64,000 nucleotides of DNA from Clostridium sp. (GCA_023664385.1 JAMPFU010000006.1:45555-109554); one strand, 5' to 3'. Counted from the stretch's first letter, positions 7,720 to 16,661 are shown. Made by a program: numbers and translations. Notes: generated by a model from the sequence alone, not told the origin.

Positions 7720-8574
7720 TTACTTTGACAGACAGCCTTTTATAAATTCAAAATCCTCGCATTTTTCAGGGTCAATTTTATCATTTCCTATCACGCAATC
7801 CGTAAACATCAGATTTGTGTTCACATCAGGATTAATTTTAAACGCAGAACCAAAATCAAATTTACCCGTAAAAACAGCCTCATAAAACATATGATCCATG
7901 CTTTTTACCGCAGATGTATCAAATGTACCCGGCAGCTTAAAATTCCTTGGGATTCTACATTCCGAAAACATAAAGTCCATGACTTCAACCTTTTTTGTAT
8001 TGAAATGATCTCCAAGCACAAGCTGCTCAGGTAAAACACATTCATAAAACATATATCTCATATCCCTCACATTTGAGGTGTCAAATCGTTCACTGAGATT
8101 GAAACCATCAGGCAAAATGCTCCCTGCAAACATCAGGTTCATGTCCACAATATTTTTCGTGTTAAAAAGCGTATTTAAGGTAAAATTCTCAGGCAGCGTA
8201 GTCCATGAAAACATACCACAGCAGCTACTGGAATTGATAGGCACCTCAAATCTTCCACCCTTATAATCATCCTTATTGAATTTAAGTATTTTCTTACCCT
8301 TCCAGTTTCTGTCGGGCTTGAACTGAACAGGATTATAGAGCACCCAATTTTTATTTCCCGTGCCTTCTTCAAACCATTCATAGTCCATAAGACCTATCTT
8401 TTTTTGAAATACCTCACGCTCCGTCATATCGCTTACATAGACAAAATGCGACGTACCCTCATATACAATATGTGTGTAACCCACCGTCTCATATCGTTCT
8501 ATATCTTCCTTACTTGCCAAGCCTTGGCTTTTCTTCTGTCCTCCGCCTGAGCCTTTCAGTGAAAACATACTCAT
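7720..8574 (-). CDS. DUF285 (BspA-type) repeat protein without a signal peptide
   Basis: About 284 aa. The second half holds repeats of the DUF285/BspA type, each with a core like FDTSNVRDMRYMFYECV (near residues 160, 185, 210 and 235), a short leucine-rich-like unit usually found in secreted or lipid-anchored surface proteins of gut bacteria. No signal peptide, lipobox or anchor is visible: the start MSMFSLKGSGGGQKKS is polar. The ATG at 8574 has an AAGGGGTG ribosome binding site; the longer frame to 8655 lacks one. A TTGTACAAT palindrome lies upstream at 8617-8626, also seen near the MATE gene. The function is unknown. Confidence 0.7.
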   Translation of the reverse strand: MSMFSLKGSGGGQKKSQGLASKEDIERYETVGYTHIVYEGTSHFVYVSDMTEREVFQKKIGLMDYEWFEEGTGNKNWVLYNPVQFKPDRNWKGKKILKFNKDDYKGGRFEVPINSSSCCGMFSWTTLPENFTLNTLFNTKNIVDMNLMFAGSILPDGFNLSERFDTSNVRDMRYMFYECVLPEQLVLGDHFNTKKVEVMDFMFSECRIPRNFKLPGTFDTSAVKSMDHMFYEAVFTGKFDFGSAFKINPDVNTNLMFTDCVIGNDKIDPEKCEDFEFIKGCLSK

Positions 8575-8667
8575 AGTATCACCCCTTTTATATAAAACTT
8601 TTTTTGCCGACTCCCATTGTACAACTAGAATTTGGAAATAATGCGTTTTGCTCATTCCATATAAAAC

Positions 8668-10005
8668 TTAGTTATTTGCATATACCACTCTATTCATCCT
8701 CATATATAATATGACACATATAACCGCTGAAAAAAGCGACCCCGCCGGTGCTGCCCATCCCATAGGATACAAGGTTTGTGGAAAAAGCTTCGATGCCAAA
8801 TATGCCCCCGGTATTCTTACAAATACAGCCGATGTCAAATTATGTATAAAAGAATAGCCTGACCGTCCATATGCACAAAAATATCCACTGAAGCAAAAAT
8901 GTATCGCTGCCAATGCGCAGTCAAACACATATGACCTTAAATACTGCGCTCCCATTCGGACTACCTCTGCATCAGCCGTAAATAAATCAACAATGCGTGG
9001 TGATGCAAGCTGACATATTATACTAAATATCATTCCACAAGCAAACGAGATAATAATACCGTATTTCAGCGTCTGCTTTGCCCGCACATGTTCGCCTGCG
9101 CCGATATTTTGTGCCGCAATAGCAGAAATGGATGCAAGCATGGCAGATGGAATAAGAAACAAAAAGCCTATGATTTTTTCAACAATGCCAACGGACGCCG
9201 ATACGATAAGTCCTCTTTTGTTGGCAATTATAGTAATTATAATGAAAGAAATCTGAATAAATAAATCCTGAACCGATACAGGAATACCAACCTTAAGTAT
9301 GTAAAGCAGCGTGTGCTTATCCAAAATAAAATCCTTTGGGGACAGTTTAACATTTAAGTCCTTTTTTGACAATACAATTAATGCAACAAAAACACTTATT
9401 GTCTGCGATATAACCGTTCCAAGCGCCGCTCCTGCCGCACCCATGTTAAAATGTCCAATGAGAATAAAGTCTATCCCTACATTAAACACACATGCAACTG
9501 CAACGAAATATAACGGACTTTTGGAGTCGCCCAAGCCCCGCAAGATACAGCTTATAATATTGTACGCAGTAATAAACGGAACCCCTATGAAACAAATCAT
9601 AAGATACAGCCTCGTCTCGCCAACTGCCTCCTTTGGCGCAGACATTACCCTGACGATTAATTTTGTACAGATAAGAAGCACAGCCGTAAATGCAATGGAA
9701 AGTGCAAGGAAAAGCGTTACCGTATTGCCTATCGCCTTTGCCACACGTTCCCTGTTTCCTGCCCCCACAGACTGACTAATCATAACCGTTGAACCCATTG
9801 CAATTCCCACAATGACAAGGGTAACCATGTGCATGACCTGACTTCCCACAGACACGGCAGAGCTGCTTCCCGCACCATTGTACTGCCCCACCACAAACAA
9901 ATCCGCCAATCCGTAAAATGTCTGCAAAAAGCTGGACAGCAGATATGGAAGTGAAAACACGATTAAATTTTTCAGCACACTGCCTTTTGTGAGGTTGCCT
10001 GTCAT
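8668..10005 (-). CDS. MATE-family multidrug/Na+ antiporter
   Basis: About 445 aa, the family length, with roughly twelve membrane segments and a typical N terminus (MTGNLTKGSVLKNLIVFSLPYLL). The internal two-fold arrangement and Pro-rich loops fit MATE exporters, which expel cationic drugs or metabolites using Na+ or H+. The ATG at 10005 has AGGAG at 7 nt, which is why it is preferred to the longer frame starting at 10038. A TATAAT box (10025-10030, minus strand) lies directly upstream, overlapping a long inverted repeat with TTGTACAAT motifs that probably contains operators. The substrate is unknown. Confidence 0.9.
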   Translation of the reverse strand: MTGNLTKGSVLKNLIVFSLPYLLSSFLQTFYGLADLFVVGQYNGAGSSSAVSVGSQVMHMVTLVIVGIAMGSTVMISQSVGAGNRERVAKAIGNTVTLFLALSIAFTAVLLICTKLIVRVMSAPKEAVGETRLYLMICFIGVPFITAYNIISCILRGLGDSKSPLYFVAVACVFNVGIDFILIGHFNMGAAGAALGTVISQTISVFVALIVLSKKDLNVKLSPKDFILDKHTLLYILKVGIPVSVQDLFIQISFIIITIIANKRGLIVSASVGIVEKIIGFLFLIPSAMLASISAIAAQNIGAGEHVRAKQTLKYGIIISFACGMIFSIICQLASPRIVDLFTADAEVVRMGAQYLRSYVFDCALAAIHFCFSGYFCAYGRSGYSFIHNLTSAVFVRIPGAYLASKLFPQTLYPMGWAAPAGSLFSAVICVILYMRMNRVVYANN

Positions 10006-10032
10006 TGTGGTTCTCCTTTTTCGCATTATATT

Positions 10033-10237
10033 AGACAATTGCGAAACGCCGCTTCTTCAAACGTCCGTTGTACAATATAGACAAATCAAAACAGACACGC
10101 TTACGCTGCTTGTCGCTCGCAATGGTGCTAAGCTCGAAAATACCTCGCTAAGCACCAGCGGCTCCAAAGCATCTGTTTATGATATTGTCTACATTGTACA
10201 ACTAAATTTTGAAAAAAGAATTTCGCAATTGCCTATC
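10033..10237. repeat. About 205-bp imperfect inverted repeat with nested hairpin upstream of the MATE gene
   Basis: The left arm (from 10033) and the reverse complement of the right arm (to 10237) share CAATTGCGAAA at the tips. A 17-of-18 match follows at GTTGTACAATRTAGACAA, then AAACAGA. In the centre a second stem pairs GGTGCTAAGC with GCTAAGCACC. The whole could be a miniature inverted-repeat element or two back-to-back operator regions left after loss of a divergent regulator gene. Each arm carries a TTGTACAAT palindrome near a -10-like box. The remainder to 10425 is AT-rich with no gene. Confidence 0.6.
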
Positions 10238-10425
10238 ACATTATACTGCAATGCTCATTTTATCACATCTTTTTATGTTTTTTCAATTTTTTATGATATG
10301 CTTATCATTTTGTTTTTATAGGTTTCTTGCTTACGGTTTTATATGATTATATCATTTCATTGGTTTTAGGTGCAGGGATATGTTCTTGTCGGGATATGTT
10401 CGCAAGTAGCGTGGACTAAAATGTT

Positions 10426-10451
10426 TAATATAGCTGAAAACTTGCCGATAA
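10426..10451 (+). promoter_or_regulatory. SigD (sigma-28, flagellar-type) promoter candidate
   Basis: TAAT (10426-10429), 15 bp, then CCGATAA (10445-10451). This matches the sigma-28 consensus TAAA-N15-GCCGATAT closely (a G precedes the CCGATAA). It lies 57 bp upstream of the start codon of a two-gene operon of unknown function. A short direct repeat GGGATATGTTC lies upstream at 10375 and 10391. Confidence 0.6.
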
Positions 10452-10507
10452 ATTATGTAAGGCAGTTTGAAAAGGATTTCAAATCGGTTTTTCAAGGAGG
10501 AGCAGAC

Positions 10508-11152
10508 ATGCATATTACAAGGGATAATTATTCTTATTACGCAAAAATGGTTCAGATGATGGGAGGCAATGCAGGCGGTAGCGACCCACTTGCTGAATGT
10601 GATTATGGTAATTTTTCATTGAGGTTTAAGCCTGTCAATATTAAGTTTTCCAAGCCTGACTGGAACAAGATTATGACGAAACGTGATAAGCCTGCCATGT
10701 CGGAGGAAGAATTTGAGGAGGCAATCAAGGAGCTGGCAAGGAAAGAATTTTCCACTGGAAAAAGAGACGATGCCGCATACAGAAAATTATGTATGCAGCA
10801 TGGAGAAACTGTATCTCCTGACAGAAAAGCAATTTACGATGCCAGCATGAAAAAAACAGGCGGAAAAATGAATGCCGCATGTATGTTTTGGGACGCACAA
10901 GGAAATAAAACCCTCTCCTATAATCCTGAGTCAAGAAATTGGAAAGCCATAAGCACCGATGAAGAATTTGCAAGGGCAAGGGAATTTACCTCCATCTACA
11001 ATGAGGAACTAGCCCGCTTGCGTAAGGAATACGGCGAAAATGCAAAAGGAACCGTATCCTATCAGCAGATAAAGTCTGATTTGGCTATGGGAAATGGCGC
11101 AACGTCTGTGGCAGAAAAAGGAATTGGGGATTCCCTTGATTTACAGATATAG
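10508..11152 (+). CDS. Uncharacterised cytoplasmic protein, first gene of a SigD-type operon
   Basis: A 214-aa soluble, charged protein with no signal peptide or membrane segment. The N terminus is MHITRDNYSYYAKM; the middle is helical and rich in Glu/Lys (SEEEFEEAIKELARKEF). I do not recognise a catalytic motif or a named family. The ATG at 10508 has a perfect AAGGAGGAG box. The longer frame to 10370 would start inside the promoter. It is followed after 21 nt by a second unknown gene. The sigma-28-like promoter suggests co-regulation with flagella or chemotaxis, which is inference. Confidence 0.7.
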   Translation: MHITRDNYSYYAKMVQMMGGNAGGSDPLAECDYGNFSLRFKPVNIKFSKPDWNKIMTKRDKPAMSEEEFEEAIKELARKEFSTGKRDDAAYRKLCMQHGETVSPDRKAIYDASMKKTGGKMNAACMFWDAQGNKTLSYNPESRNWKAISTDEEFARAREFTSIYNEELARLRKEYGENAKGTVSYQQIKSDLAMGNGATSVAEKGIGDSLDLQI

Positions 11153-11173
11153 TTGGTTCAAAGGAGGCATAAA

Positions 11174-12169
11174 ATGGAAATTGCAGCAAGGTCACATTAT
11201 TATAATTATTACAATGTTAAAGGAAGATATACGACATCTAAACCTGAAAAAGCAGGCTGGGTAAAGCGTTATGAAGCTGTCGAGGATAGAATTGAGGGAA
11301 ATAACGCCAGCAAGGACAGCGAGGTATATAAAGCATACGTGAAGCTGGAAGCTATATACTATGATTTGGGTGTGGCTAACCGTGCAAGATATAAAAGCTA
11401 TAAGGAGTTACAAAACGCCATAGCCGCAAAATATAGCACGGCAGAATATCGCGCAAGCTATTCTGCTACCGAGCGCAGCGCAATGTATCAAAATGAGCTT
11501 AGCATGAGTGCGTTTGGATGCTGCGGCAATATGAATGACCCGAGGCTTGGCGGACCGGTTTATGCTGATACAGACAGTGAAACCAAAAGCTACAACCGAA
11601 AATGTGTGAATAATCAAATCAACAACATTTTTACAAATAACGGAATCAGTCAGGCAGCTTTTGCAAGCAGCAAATTTACGTTTTTTATTCATCCGTATAC
11701 CTATCAGCTTACCGTAGAGGGAGATGCCGACAAGTCGCTTCTGTCACAGATGGAAGCCCTGCTCAATGAAAATGGAAACTCAAAGGAGTTATTTTTTCAT
11801 ATTCTAAACAGCATTGGAAGTACAAATATAGATAAATATGTGTTGGCAAAGTATAGGGCGGCAAGTATGCTACGGGAATACACCAGCTTGGATATTCGGA
11901 ATTTTATTCAGACAAAAGACGGTCTGATAGACGAGAATGGAACTAACATTTTAGATATATTTAAGAAAAGCATTAAGGAATCATCTAAAGTTCCGGCAGA
12001 ATTTAAGGGTGCAGCATACGATGTTTTTGAGGAATATATTAAACAAATTACTGCAACAGATGTAAACAGTATTGATGATATGTATTTGAGTATTGGATTT
12101 GAAAACGGACAATTAAAGGATATGCCTAATAGCAATCTTATAAATGCAGGCTTTCATTTTGCTTCCTGA
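11174..12169 (+). CDS. Uncharacterised protein, second gene of the SigD-type operon
   Basis: A 331-aa protein, mostly helical, starting MEIAARSHYYNYYNVKGRY. The ATG at 11174 has an AAGGAGG box at 7 nt. It contains a Tyr/Ala-rich helical segment (residues ~50-115) and a FFIHPYTYQLTVEGDADKS segment near the middle, but no motif that I can assign. It may belong to one of the DUF families of helical proteins found with motility genes in Clostridia; I cannot name it with confidence. A hairpin follows at 12244-12293. Confidence 0.7.
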   Translation: MEIAARSHYYNYYNVKGRYTTSKPEKAGWVKRYEAVEDRIEGNNASKDSEVYKAYVKLEAIYYDLGVANRARYKSYKELQNAIAAKYSTAEYRASYSATERSAMYQNELSMSAFGCCGNMNDPRLGGPVYADTDSETKSYNRKCVNNQINNIFTNNGISQAAFASSKFTFFIHPYTYQLTVEGDADKSLLSQMEALLNENGNSKELFFHILNSIGSTNIDKYVLAKYRAASMLREYTSLDIRNFIQTKDGLIDENGTNILDIFKKSIKESSKVPAEFKGAAYDVFEEYIKQITATDVNSIDDMYLSIGFENGQLKDMPNSNLINAGFHFAS

Positions 12170-12844
12170 TAATTTGCTGATTAACACAATGGCTGTCACA
12201 CGAAGAGATAACTGTGCCAAAAACCGATAAACAGCACCTAATCATTGATGAAGAACCAGCAAAGGGCGTCAGGCTCTTTTGCCCTTCATCAATTTGCCAT
12301 AGAGCTATATATAGTAAATTATTTTTCCTTTTTTATTTGCTCTGCTTCCTCAATCAACAAATCAACCTCATTTGTTTCTAGCTTCTTCCTAAGCCAATGG
12401 CAAGAATCATTTTAAAATTATAATGTTTTTTCTTTCTTTTAATCTGTCTGTTCCCCTCTGTTTGAACTTGTAAGAATTCCTTACAAGTTCAAAATTCATC
12501 TAATTCCCCATCAACAAAAACCTCCTTCTTGTCTTTTCTTCTGTTTTTATATACATTTCGTAATACCATCTGAAGATTATTAGCTAATTCTACCTCTTCT
12601 GTACCTTCGTATGCTTGAAACGGTGCAAACTTATTAAGAAAATTTTTTCTCATTATATTTCTAATATAAATAACTATATTATAGTATAGCACTTTTTGTC
12701 TACGGAATAAAGAAAAAAACAGGTTTATATTTTGTAGGTCTATTATTTTAAGGCATACTTGTCTTATATCAATGCATATGCTATATTATACGCAGGAAAC
12801 TACATTATTTTTACATATTATTATATATCACTACAGGGAAAATT
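12170..12844. other. Gene-poor spacer with hairpins and possible gene remnants
   Basis: A 10-bp outer stem (ATTGATGAAG/CTTCATCAAT) spans 12244-12293 and probably ends the preceding operon. A perfect 11-bp stem (GAACTTGTAAG/CTTACAAGTTC) spans 12464-12490. On the minus strand two short open stretches (12653-12489, and one ending near 12320 with LETNEVDLLIEEAEQIKK) look like debris of a decayed gene. Neither has a convincing ribosome binding site, so I do not call a gene here. Confidence 0.4.
12759..12787 (+). promoter_or_regulatory. SigA-type promoter of ylmH
   Basis: TTGTCT (12759-12764), 17-bp spacer, TATATT (12782-12787), 57 bp upstream of the start codon. Confidence 0.6.
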
Positions 12845-13609
12845 ATGGACGAATTACAAAAATTAAAAGCCCGCCTTTTAGATTTAGCCGAAAAGGCATA
12901 CAAACAGAATATATACACATACACTGGATTTTTAAATGCAGGTGAGCTTGCAATACTTGACACGCTGCGGGATGAGCTTAATTTTGTGGACTGCAAGACA
13001 AACGGAGGCTATGAGCTTGCCGAGCGTCAGATGGTCCGCTTTGGCTCTGAGGAAATGTTTGGGTATGGTGAACCATGGCACATATCTATACTAAGGATTG
13101 AACCTCTCATGAATAAATTTGCTGACGAGCTTTCCCACAGGGATTTTCTAGGCGCCATTATGAATTTGGGTTTGGAAAGAACCGTCCTCGGAGATATTGT
13201 CATGAAAGACAAGAAACGTGCTTTTGTCATATGTCAGGACAATATGTCCGATTATCTTATGGAAAATCTGATAAAGGTTAAGCACACAAATGTGCGCTGT
13301 GCAATTGCCAAAACAGAGCAGGATTTATGCGGGCTTAAACCAAGGCTTACCGACATGCAGATAATCGTTTCAGCTCCACGCTTTGACGCAATTATTGCGG
13401 CAGCTATTAAATGCTCCCGTTCCGAAGCGCTTTCGTTATTTCGTTCAGGAAAAGTAACCCTGAACGGACGACTATGTGAAAATAACAGTATGCAGCTAAA
13501 AGAAGGCGATACATTTTCTGTACGAGGATATGGAAAATTTAAGTACGAGGGAAGCGGAAATGAAACGCGGAAGGGCAGAATTTATGTGCATTTAATGCGT
13601 TATGTTTAA
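12845..13609 (+). CDS. ylmH: YlmH-family S4-domain RNA-binding protein
   Basis: A 254-aa protein. Residues ~1-165 match the YlmH N-terminal region (AGELAILDTLRDE, RMVRFGSEE-like ARQMVRFGS, GFERTVLGDI-like LGLERTVLGDIV). Residues ~180-245 form an S4 RNA-binding domain (RFDAIIAAAIKCSRSEALSLFRSGKVTLNG). In Bacillus and Streptococcus the gene usually sits in the division cluster near sepF and divIVA, and the protein binds ribosomes or tRNA. Here it stands alone with its own promoter, which is unusual but not unknown. The ribosome binding site (AGGGAAAATT) is modest. Confidence 0.88.
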   Translation: MDELQKLKARLLDLAEKAYKQNIYTYTGFLNAGELAILDTLRDELNFVDCKTNGGYELAERQMVRFGSEEMFGYGEPWHISILRIEPLMNKFADELSHRDFLGAIMNLGLERTVLGDIVMKDKKRAFVICQDNMSDYLMENLIKVKHTNVRCAIAKTEQDLCGLKPRLTDMQIIVSAPRFDAIIAAAIKCSRSEALSLFRSGKVTLNGRLCENNSMQLKEGDTFSVRGYGKFKYEGSGNETRKGRIYVHLMRYV

Positions 13610-13726
13610 TGCTTTTATGTATTTTCTTATATTTTTCCTTATTTTTTTGTTTTTTTCTTTTTAATTTTTTTATTGTTTTTTCCGTTTAATTCATTATAAT
13701 TGTTTATAGTATTGATTATATTAATA

Positions 13727-13746
13727 ATATGCCTTTTACGGCATAT
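13727..13746. terminator. Short hairpin after ylmH
   Basis: ATATGCC pairs perfectly with GGCATAT around a six-base loop. It lies between ylmH and the small-protein gene and is a weak terminator or leader structure. The rest of 13610-13837 is very T-rich without a gene. Confidence 0.35.
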
Positions 13747-13837
13747 GACATACCATTGATGTCAACCGGATTTTTTACTGAAAAACCAAATTCTATTGGT
13801 TTGTAATTGTCAATTTTCTTTTTAAGGAGGGTAATAT

Positions 13838-14053
13838 ATGGATAATCAAAACAGCAGTTCAGGTTTATCAGATATTGATAACATCGTAAATATTTTAGAT
13901 TCCAAGGTTGAGGCAGGCATAAGCCGTATAAAAATTGAGATTGATGAAGACAGGGAGGCAGGCAGCATTTCCGAAAGATACCATCACGGCAGATGCGATA
14001 TAGCAAGTCCGTTTGATACGGGATGCATCCCAACCTTTGATGAGGAAAAATAG
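13838..14053 (+). CDS. Small acidic protein of unknown function (71 aa)
   Basis: The start ATG has one of the strongest ribosome binding sites in the window (AAGGAGGG at 8 nt), which supports real translation. The protein is acidic and polar with no signal peptide. It has a helical first half (SDIDNIVNILDSK) and a C-terminal tail with two cysteines (HHGRCDIASPFDTGCIPTF). I do not recognise the family. It sits 179 bp upstream of corA in the same direction. A metal-binding or peptide-precursor role can be imagined but is not supported. Confidence 0.6.
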   Translation: MDNQNSSSGLSDIDNIVNILDSKVEAGISRIKIEIDEDREAGSISERYHHGRCDIASPFDTGCIPTFDEEK

Positions 14054-14232
14054 TAAAATGCGCTATCGCCAAAATATAATTGCTTTTTAATTGTGAATAA
14101 AGACTATTTGAAGTTTACAATAATATTATTGTTATGATAAAATGAGCATTGTGGTTTAATGTGAAATAAGTATACGCCATAGGCAACGTAACAAAGTAAG
14201 CATGCCAAATACGAAAAGAAAAGGAGCAGAAT

Positions 14233-15174
14233 ATGATTAGCAAATATATATCTGAACAGGGTTTCTTAAAAGAAACAAACGAAACTATACCCGGAATGTG
14301 GATTAATCTCACTGCTCCCACTCAGGAGGAAATTCTTGAAATTTCAAAACAGTTTGACATCGACCTTTCCGATGTACGGGCTGCTCTTGACGAAGAAGAA
14401 TCCTCCCGTGTAGACGTAAATGACGGATACGTACTAATTATTTTTGATATACCAACAGTGGAAATAAGACACAATCAGGAGGCTTATACGACCATCCCTC
14501 TTGGCATTATTTGGGCGGGCGATGTTACGATAACCGTCTGCTCCGTGGAAACTCCCGTGCTGAAACATTTTCTTGTAAATACAATACGAAATTTTACTAC
14601 AAAAAAGCAGGTGAGATTCACATATCAGATACTATACAGAACAAGCACACTTTATCAGTCCTATCTTCGCATTATTGACAGAAGAAGGCTTGAGATGGAA
14701 GAAAGAATGGGCGGTGCAACTGAGGATGCCGACATTATAAACCTTCACGAAATGGAATCCAACCTTGTCTACTTTGACACATCACTTCGTGCAAACAGGC
14801 TGATTGTAGACAGACTTACAAGATACAGCGGCGTAAAGAAATTTCCTGAGGATCAGGAGCTTTTGGATGACCTTATTATCGAGAACCAGCAGGCTATTGA
14901 AATGACGCAGATTTACCGCGACATTTTAAAGGGTACACGAGAGCTGATGACAACCATCATAAACAACCGCCTTAACAACATAATGAAATATCTCGCTTCC
15001 ATTACAATTGTTATGGCAATCCCTACTATCATATCCGGACTTTTCGGTATGAATGTTGACGGAAGATGGATGCCGTTTTCCACTACCCCATTTGGTTTTG
15101 GAATTATTTGTGGAATCACGGCACTCATATGTGCAATTGTGCTCGTTGTGCTAAGAAAACGGAAGATGCTTTAA
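14233..15174 (+). CDS. corA: CorA-family Mg2+/divalent cation channel
   Basis: A 313-aa protein with the CorA layout: a large N-terminal cytoplasmic domain, a long helix (residues ~150-245) and two C-terminal membrane segments. The signature GMN appears as FGMNVDGR near residue 275, at the end of the first membrane segment. The ATG at 14233 has AAGGAG at 7 nt. A bidirectional terminator (15357-15404) follows after a tandem duplication. The length is normal and nothing is missing. Confidence 0.92.
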   Translation: MISKYISEQGFLKETNETIPGMWINLTAPTQEEILEISKQFDIDLSDVRAALDEEESSRVDVNDGYVLIIFDIPTVEIRHNQEAYTTIPLGIIWAGDVTITVCSVETPVLKHFLVNTIRNFTTKKQVRFTYQILYRTSTLYQSYLRIIDRRRLEMEERMGGATEDADIINLHEMESNLVYFDTSLRANRLIVDRLTRYSGVKKFPEDQELLDDLIIENQQAIEMTQIYRDILKGTRELMTTIINNRLNNIMKYLASITIVMAIPTIISGLFGMNVDGRWMPFSTTPFGFGIICGITALICAIVLVVLRKRKML

Positions 15175-15225
15175 AAAGCAGGCTGTAAAGACAACTTACA
15201 CTATGACTAAAAACTACTTGTGCTC

Positions 15226-15377
15226 GTCCCAGACATAATGATACTAAGCGCTTGTGCTCGGAACTGTTTATGCAAGTAACTAAAAACCCTCTTTCGCTTG
15301 TCTCAGACATAATGATACTAAGCGCTTGTGCTCGGAACTGTTTATACAAGTAATTTAAAAAACCCCTCTTTCGCTCG
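15226..15377. repeat. Tandem duplication of about 75 bp after corA
   Basis: Copy 1 (15226-15299) and copy 2 (15300-15377) are nearly identical, starting GTCYCAGACATAATGATAC and ending in CCTCTTTCGCTY. The duplicated unit includes the left arm of the terminator, so the second arm at 15390-15404 can in principle pair with either copy. Confidence 0.8.
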
Positions 15378-15404
15378 TCTCAAGCGTAACGAAAGTGGGG
15401 TTTT
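15357..15404. terminator. Bidirectional terminator between corA and the Rpn-family gene
   Basis: AAAACCCCTCTTTCG pairs with CGAAAGTGGGGTTTT, with A and U runs on both sides. It ends both the rightward corA and the leftward gene at 15412. Confidence 0.85.
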
Positions 15405-15411
15405 AATCATT

Positions 15412-16557
15412 TTAAATATATTTTTCTGCTTGTTCTTTTGTTATATTATATGTGTTACATAGCTGCTCAACAATCAAGCTTTGTGAATCTCCATTTTCCC
15501 TGCACTTTTCTACAAATGCTTTTATCGCAGTATCTATCAGCTCATTTTGTCTATCGACAGTATTTTGCAAATTATCGATAACAGACTTTTGCTCCTCGAT
15601 TGCTGACTTTTGCTCTGCAAGAACAGTTTTTTGTTCTTCAATTGCGGTTTTTTGTTCATCAAGAATAGCCTGCTGTTCATCAATCATAAGCTGAACCGTA
15701 TTTCTGTCCAGTATCCTTAATTCCTCAGAAAACATATTCATCACCCTTTCCACATTTTCACATATGTAATAGGCATCCTCATAAAGCCGCTTAAACATAG
15801 GATATTCTGTAATAAGCTTTGCGATTATTACAGGGTCATCACAGGCAAGAAATGAGAGCCATGCGTCTAATTCAGTTTCCATGCCTCTACCATACAGTTT
15901 TTCCTTGAATATGTCAAGAGGTATAAAAATATATTTCTGTAACAAATCAATCGTAAGTCCCGTATCTGTTTTTTGCTGTGATTTGTGAATATACTTGTCA
16001 GGAAATTGATGGAAAACCTCTGTACTTTTCTCAAACAGTACAATCGTGTATACGGTTTTAATATCACTGTAATTAAAAAAGCTGCTTCCTCTCTCATCCC
16101 TAATTCTTTTGTACTGCCGAAGCAAAAGATCCGACGAGTAGCATGCACTCCTCTGTCCTGGAAATTTATAACCATGCTTTTGAATCTCTACATTTATAAT
16201 CTGACCATCTTCAAGCTCAACAACGATGTCCATAACCACAAGCGAGCTTTCATCTGCGAGCCTGGAAGAATCATTTGGAAGAACCCGAAGTATCTTAATA
16301 CGACCTTCTCCTAATATACAGGATAAAAAGCTTTCAAGTCTTTCAGGGTGGAGTTCAGGATTCATAATTTCTTTGAAAAAGCCGTCATAGGTGAGCTTCA
16401 TTCCACTTACCCCTGAGCAAAAATCAAGAAATTCCTTTTGCCGTTCCACTTTCCAGCTCTCATAAAGTAATTTCAAATCAGGTTTTGAATAAATGTAGTC
16501 AATCAGTTCCTGCCTTTCCCTTATCATGGGAAAATGCTTCTTAAGTATGTTTGTCAT
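15412..16557 (-). CDS. Rpn-family PD-(D/E)XK nuclease / putative transposase
   Basis: A 381-aa protein. The N-terminal two thirds match the PD-(D/E)XK family often annotated as Rpn or PDDEXK transposase: FFKEIMNPE, LVVMDIVVELEDGQIINVEIQK (catalytic Asp and E-x-Q), SACYSSDLLLRQY and IYTIVL-like VYTIVLFEK. The C terminus holds heptad-like EEQKTVLAEQKSAIEEQKS repeats that predict a coiled coil. Rpn proteins promote RecA-independent recombination or act as mobile nucleases. The ATG at 16557 has AAGGAGG. Its leader contains a terminator hairpin (16576-16609). A decayed relative lies at 44876-45404. Confidence 0.85.
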   Translation of the reverse strand: MTNILKKHFPMIRERQELIDYIYSKPDLKLLYESWKVERQKEFLDFCSGVSGMKLTYDGFFKEIMNPELHPERLESFLSCILGEGRIKILRVLPNDSSRLADESSLVVMDIVVELEDGQIINVEIQKHGYKFPGQRSACYSSDLLLRQYKRIRDERGSSFFNYSDIKTVYTIVLFEKSTEVFHQFPDKYIHKSQQKTDTGLTIDLLQKYIFIPLDIFKEKLYGRGMETELDAWLSFLACDDPVIIAKLITEYPMFKRLYEDAYYICENVERVMNMFSEELRILDRNTVQLMIDEQQAILDEQKTAIEEQKTVLAEQKSAIEEQKSVIDNLQNTVDRQNELIDTAIKAFVEKCRENGDSQSLIVEQLCNTYNITKEQAEKYI

Positions 16558-16575
16558 ATGCGACCTCCTTAAAAA

Positions 16576-16609
16576 AATAATCTCCTGCTTAAATAAGCAG
16601 AAGATTATT
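16576..16609 (-). terminator. Terminator inside the Rpn-family gene leader
   Basis: A 16-bp stem with one mismatch (AATAATCTTCTGCTTA pairing with TAAGCAGGAGATTATT on the minus strand) is followed by seven U and then directly by the AAGGAGG of the gene at 15412-16557. It ends transcription from the upstream FHA gene cluster and also lies downstream of the Rpn gene's own promoter. Confidence 0.8.
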
Positions 16610-16661
16610 GACGCATATCATAAACACTGATTTACTATGTACTGTATATGTTCTTTCTTTA

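Noticed and set aside
12489..12692. Small minus-strand frame
   Set aside because: No Shine-Dalgarno sequence and no recognised family; probably debris of a lost gene.
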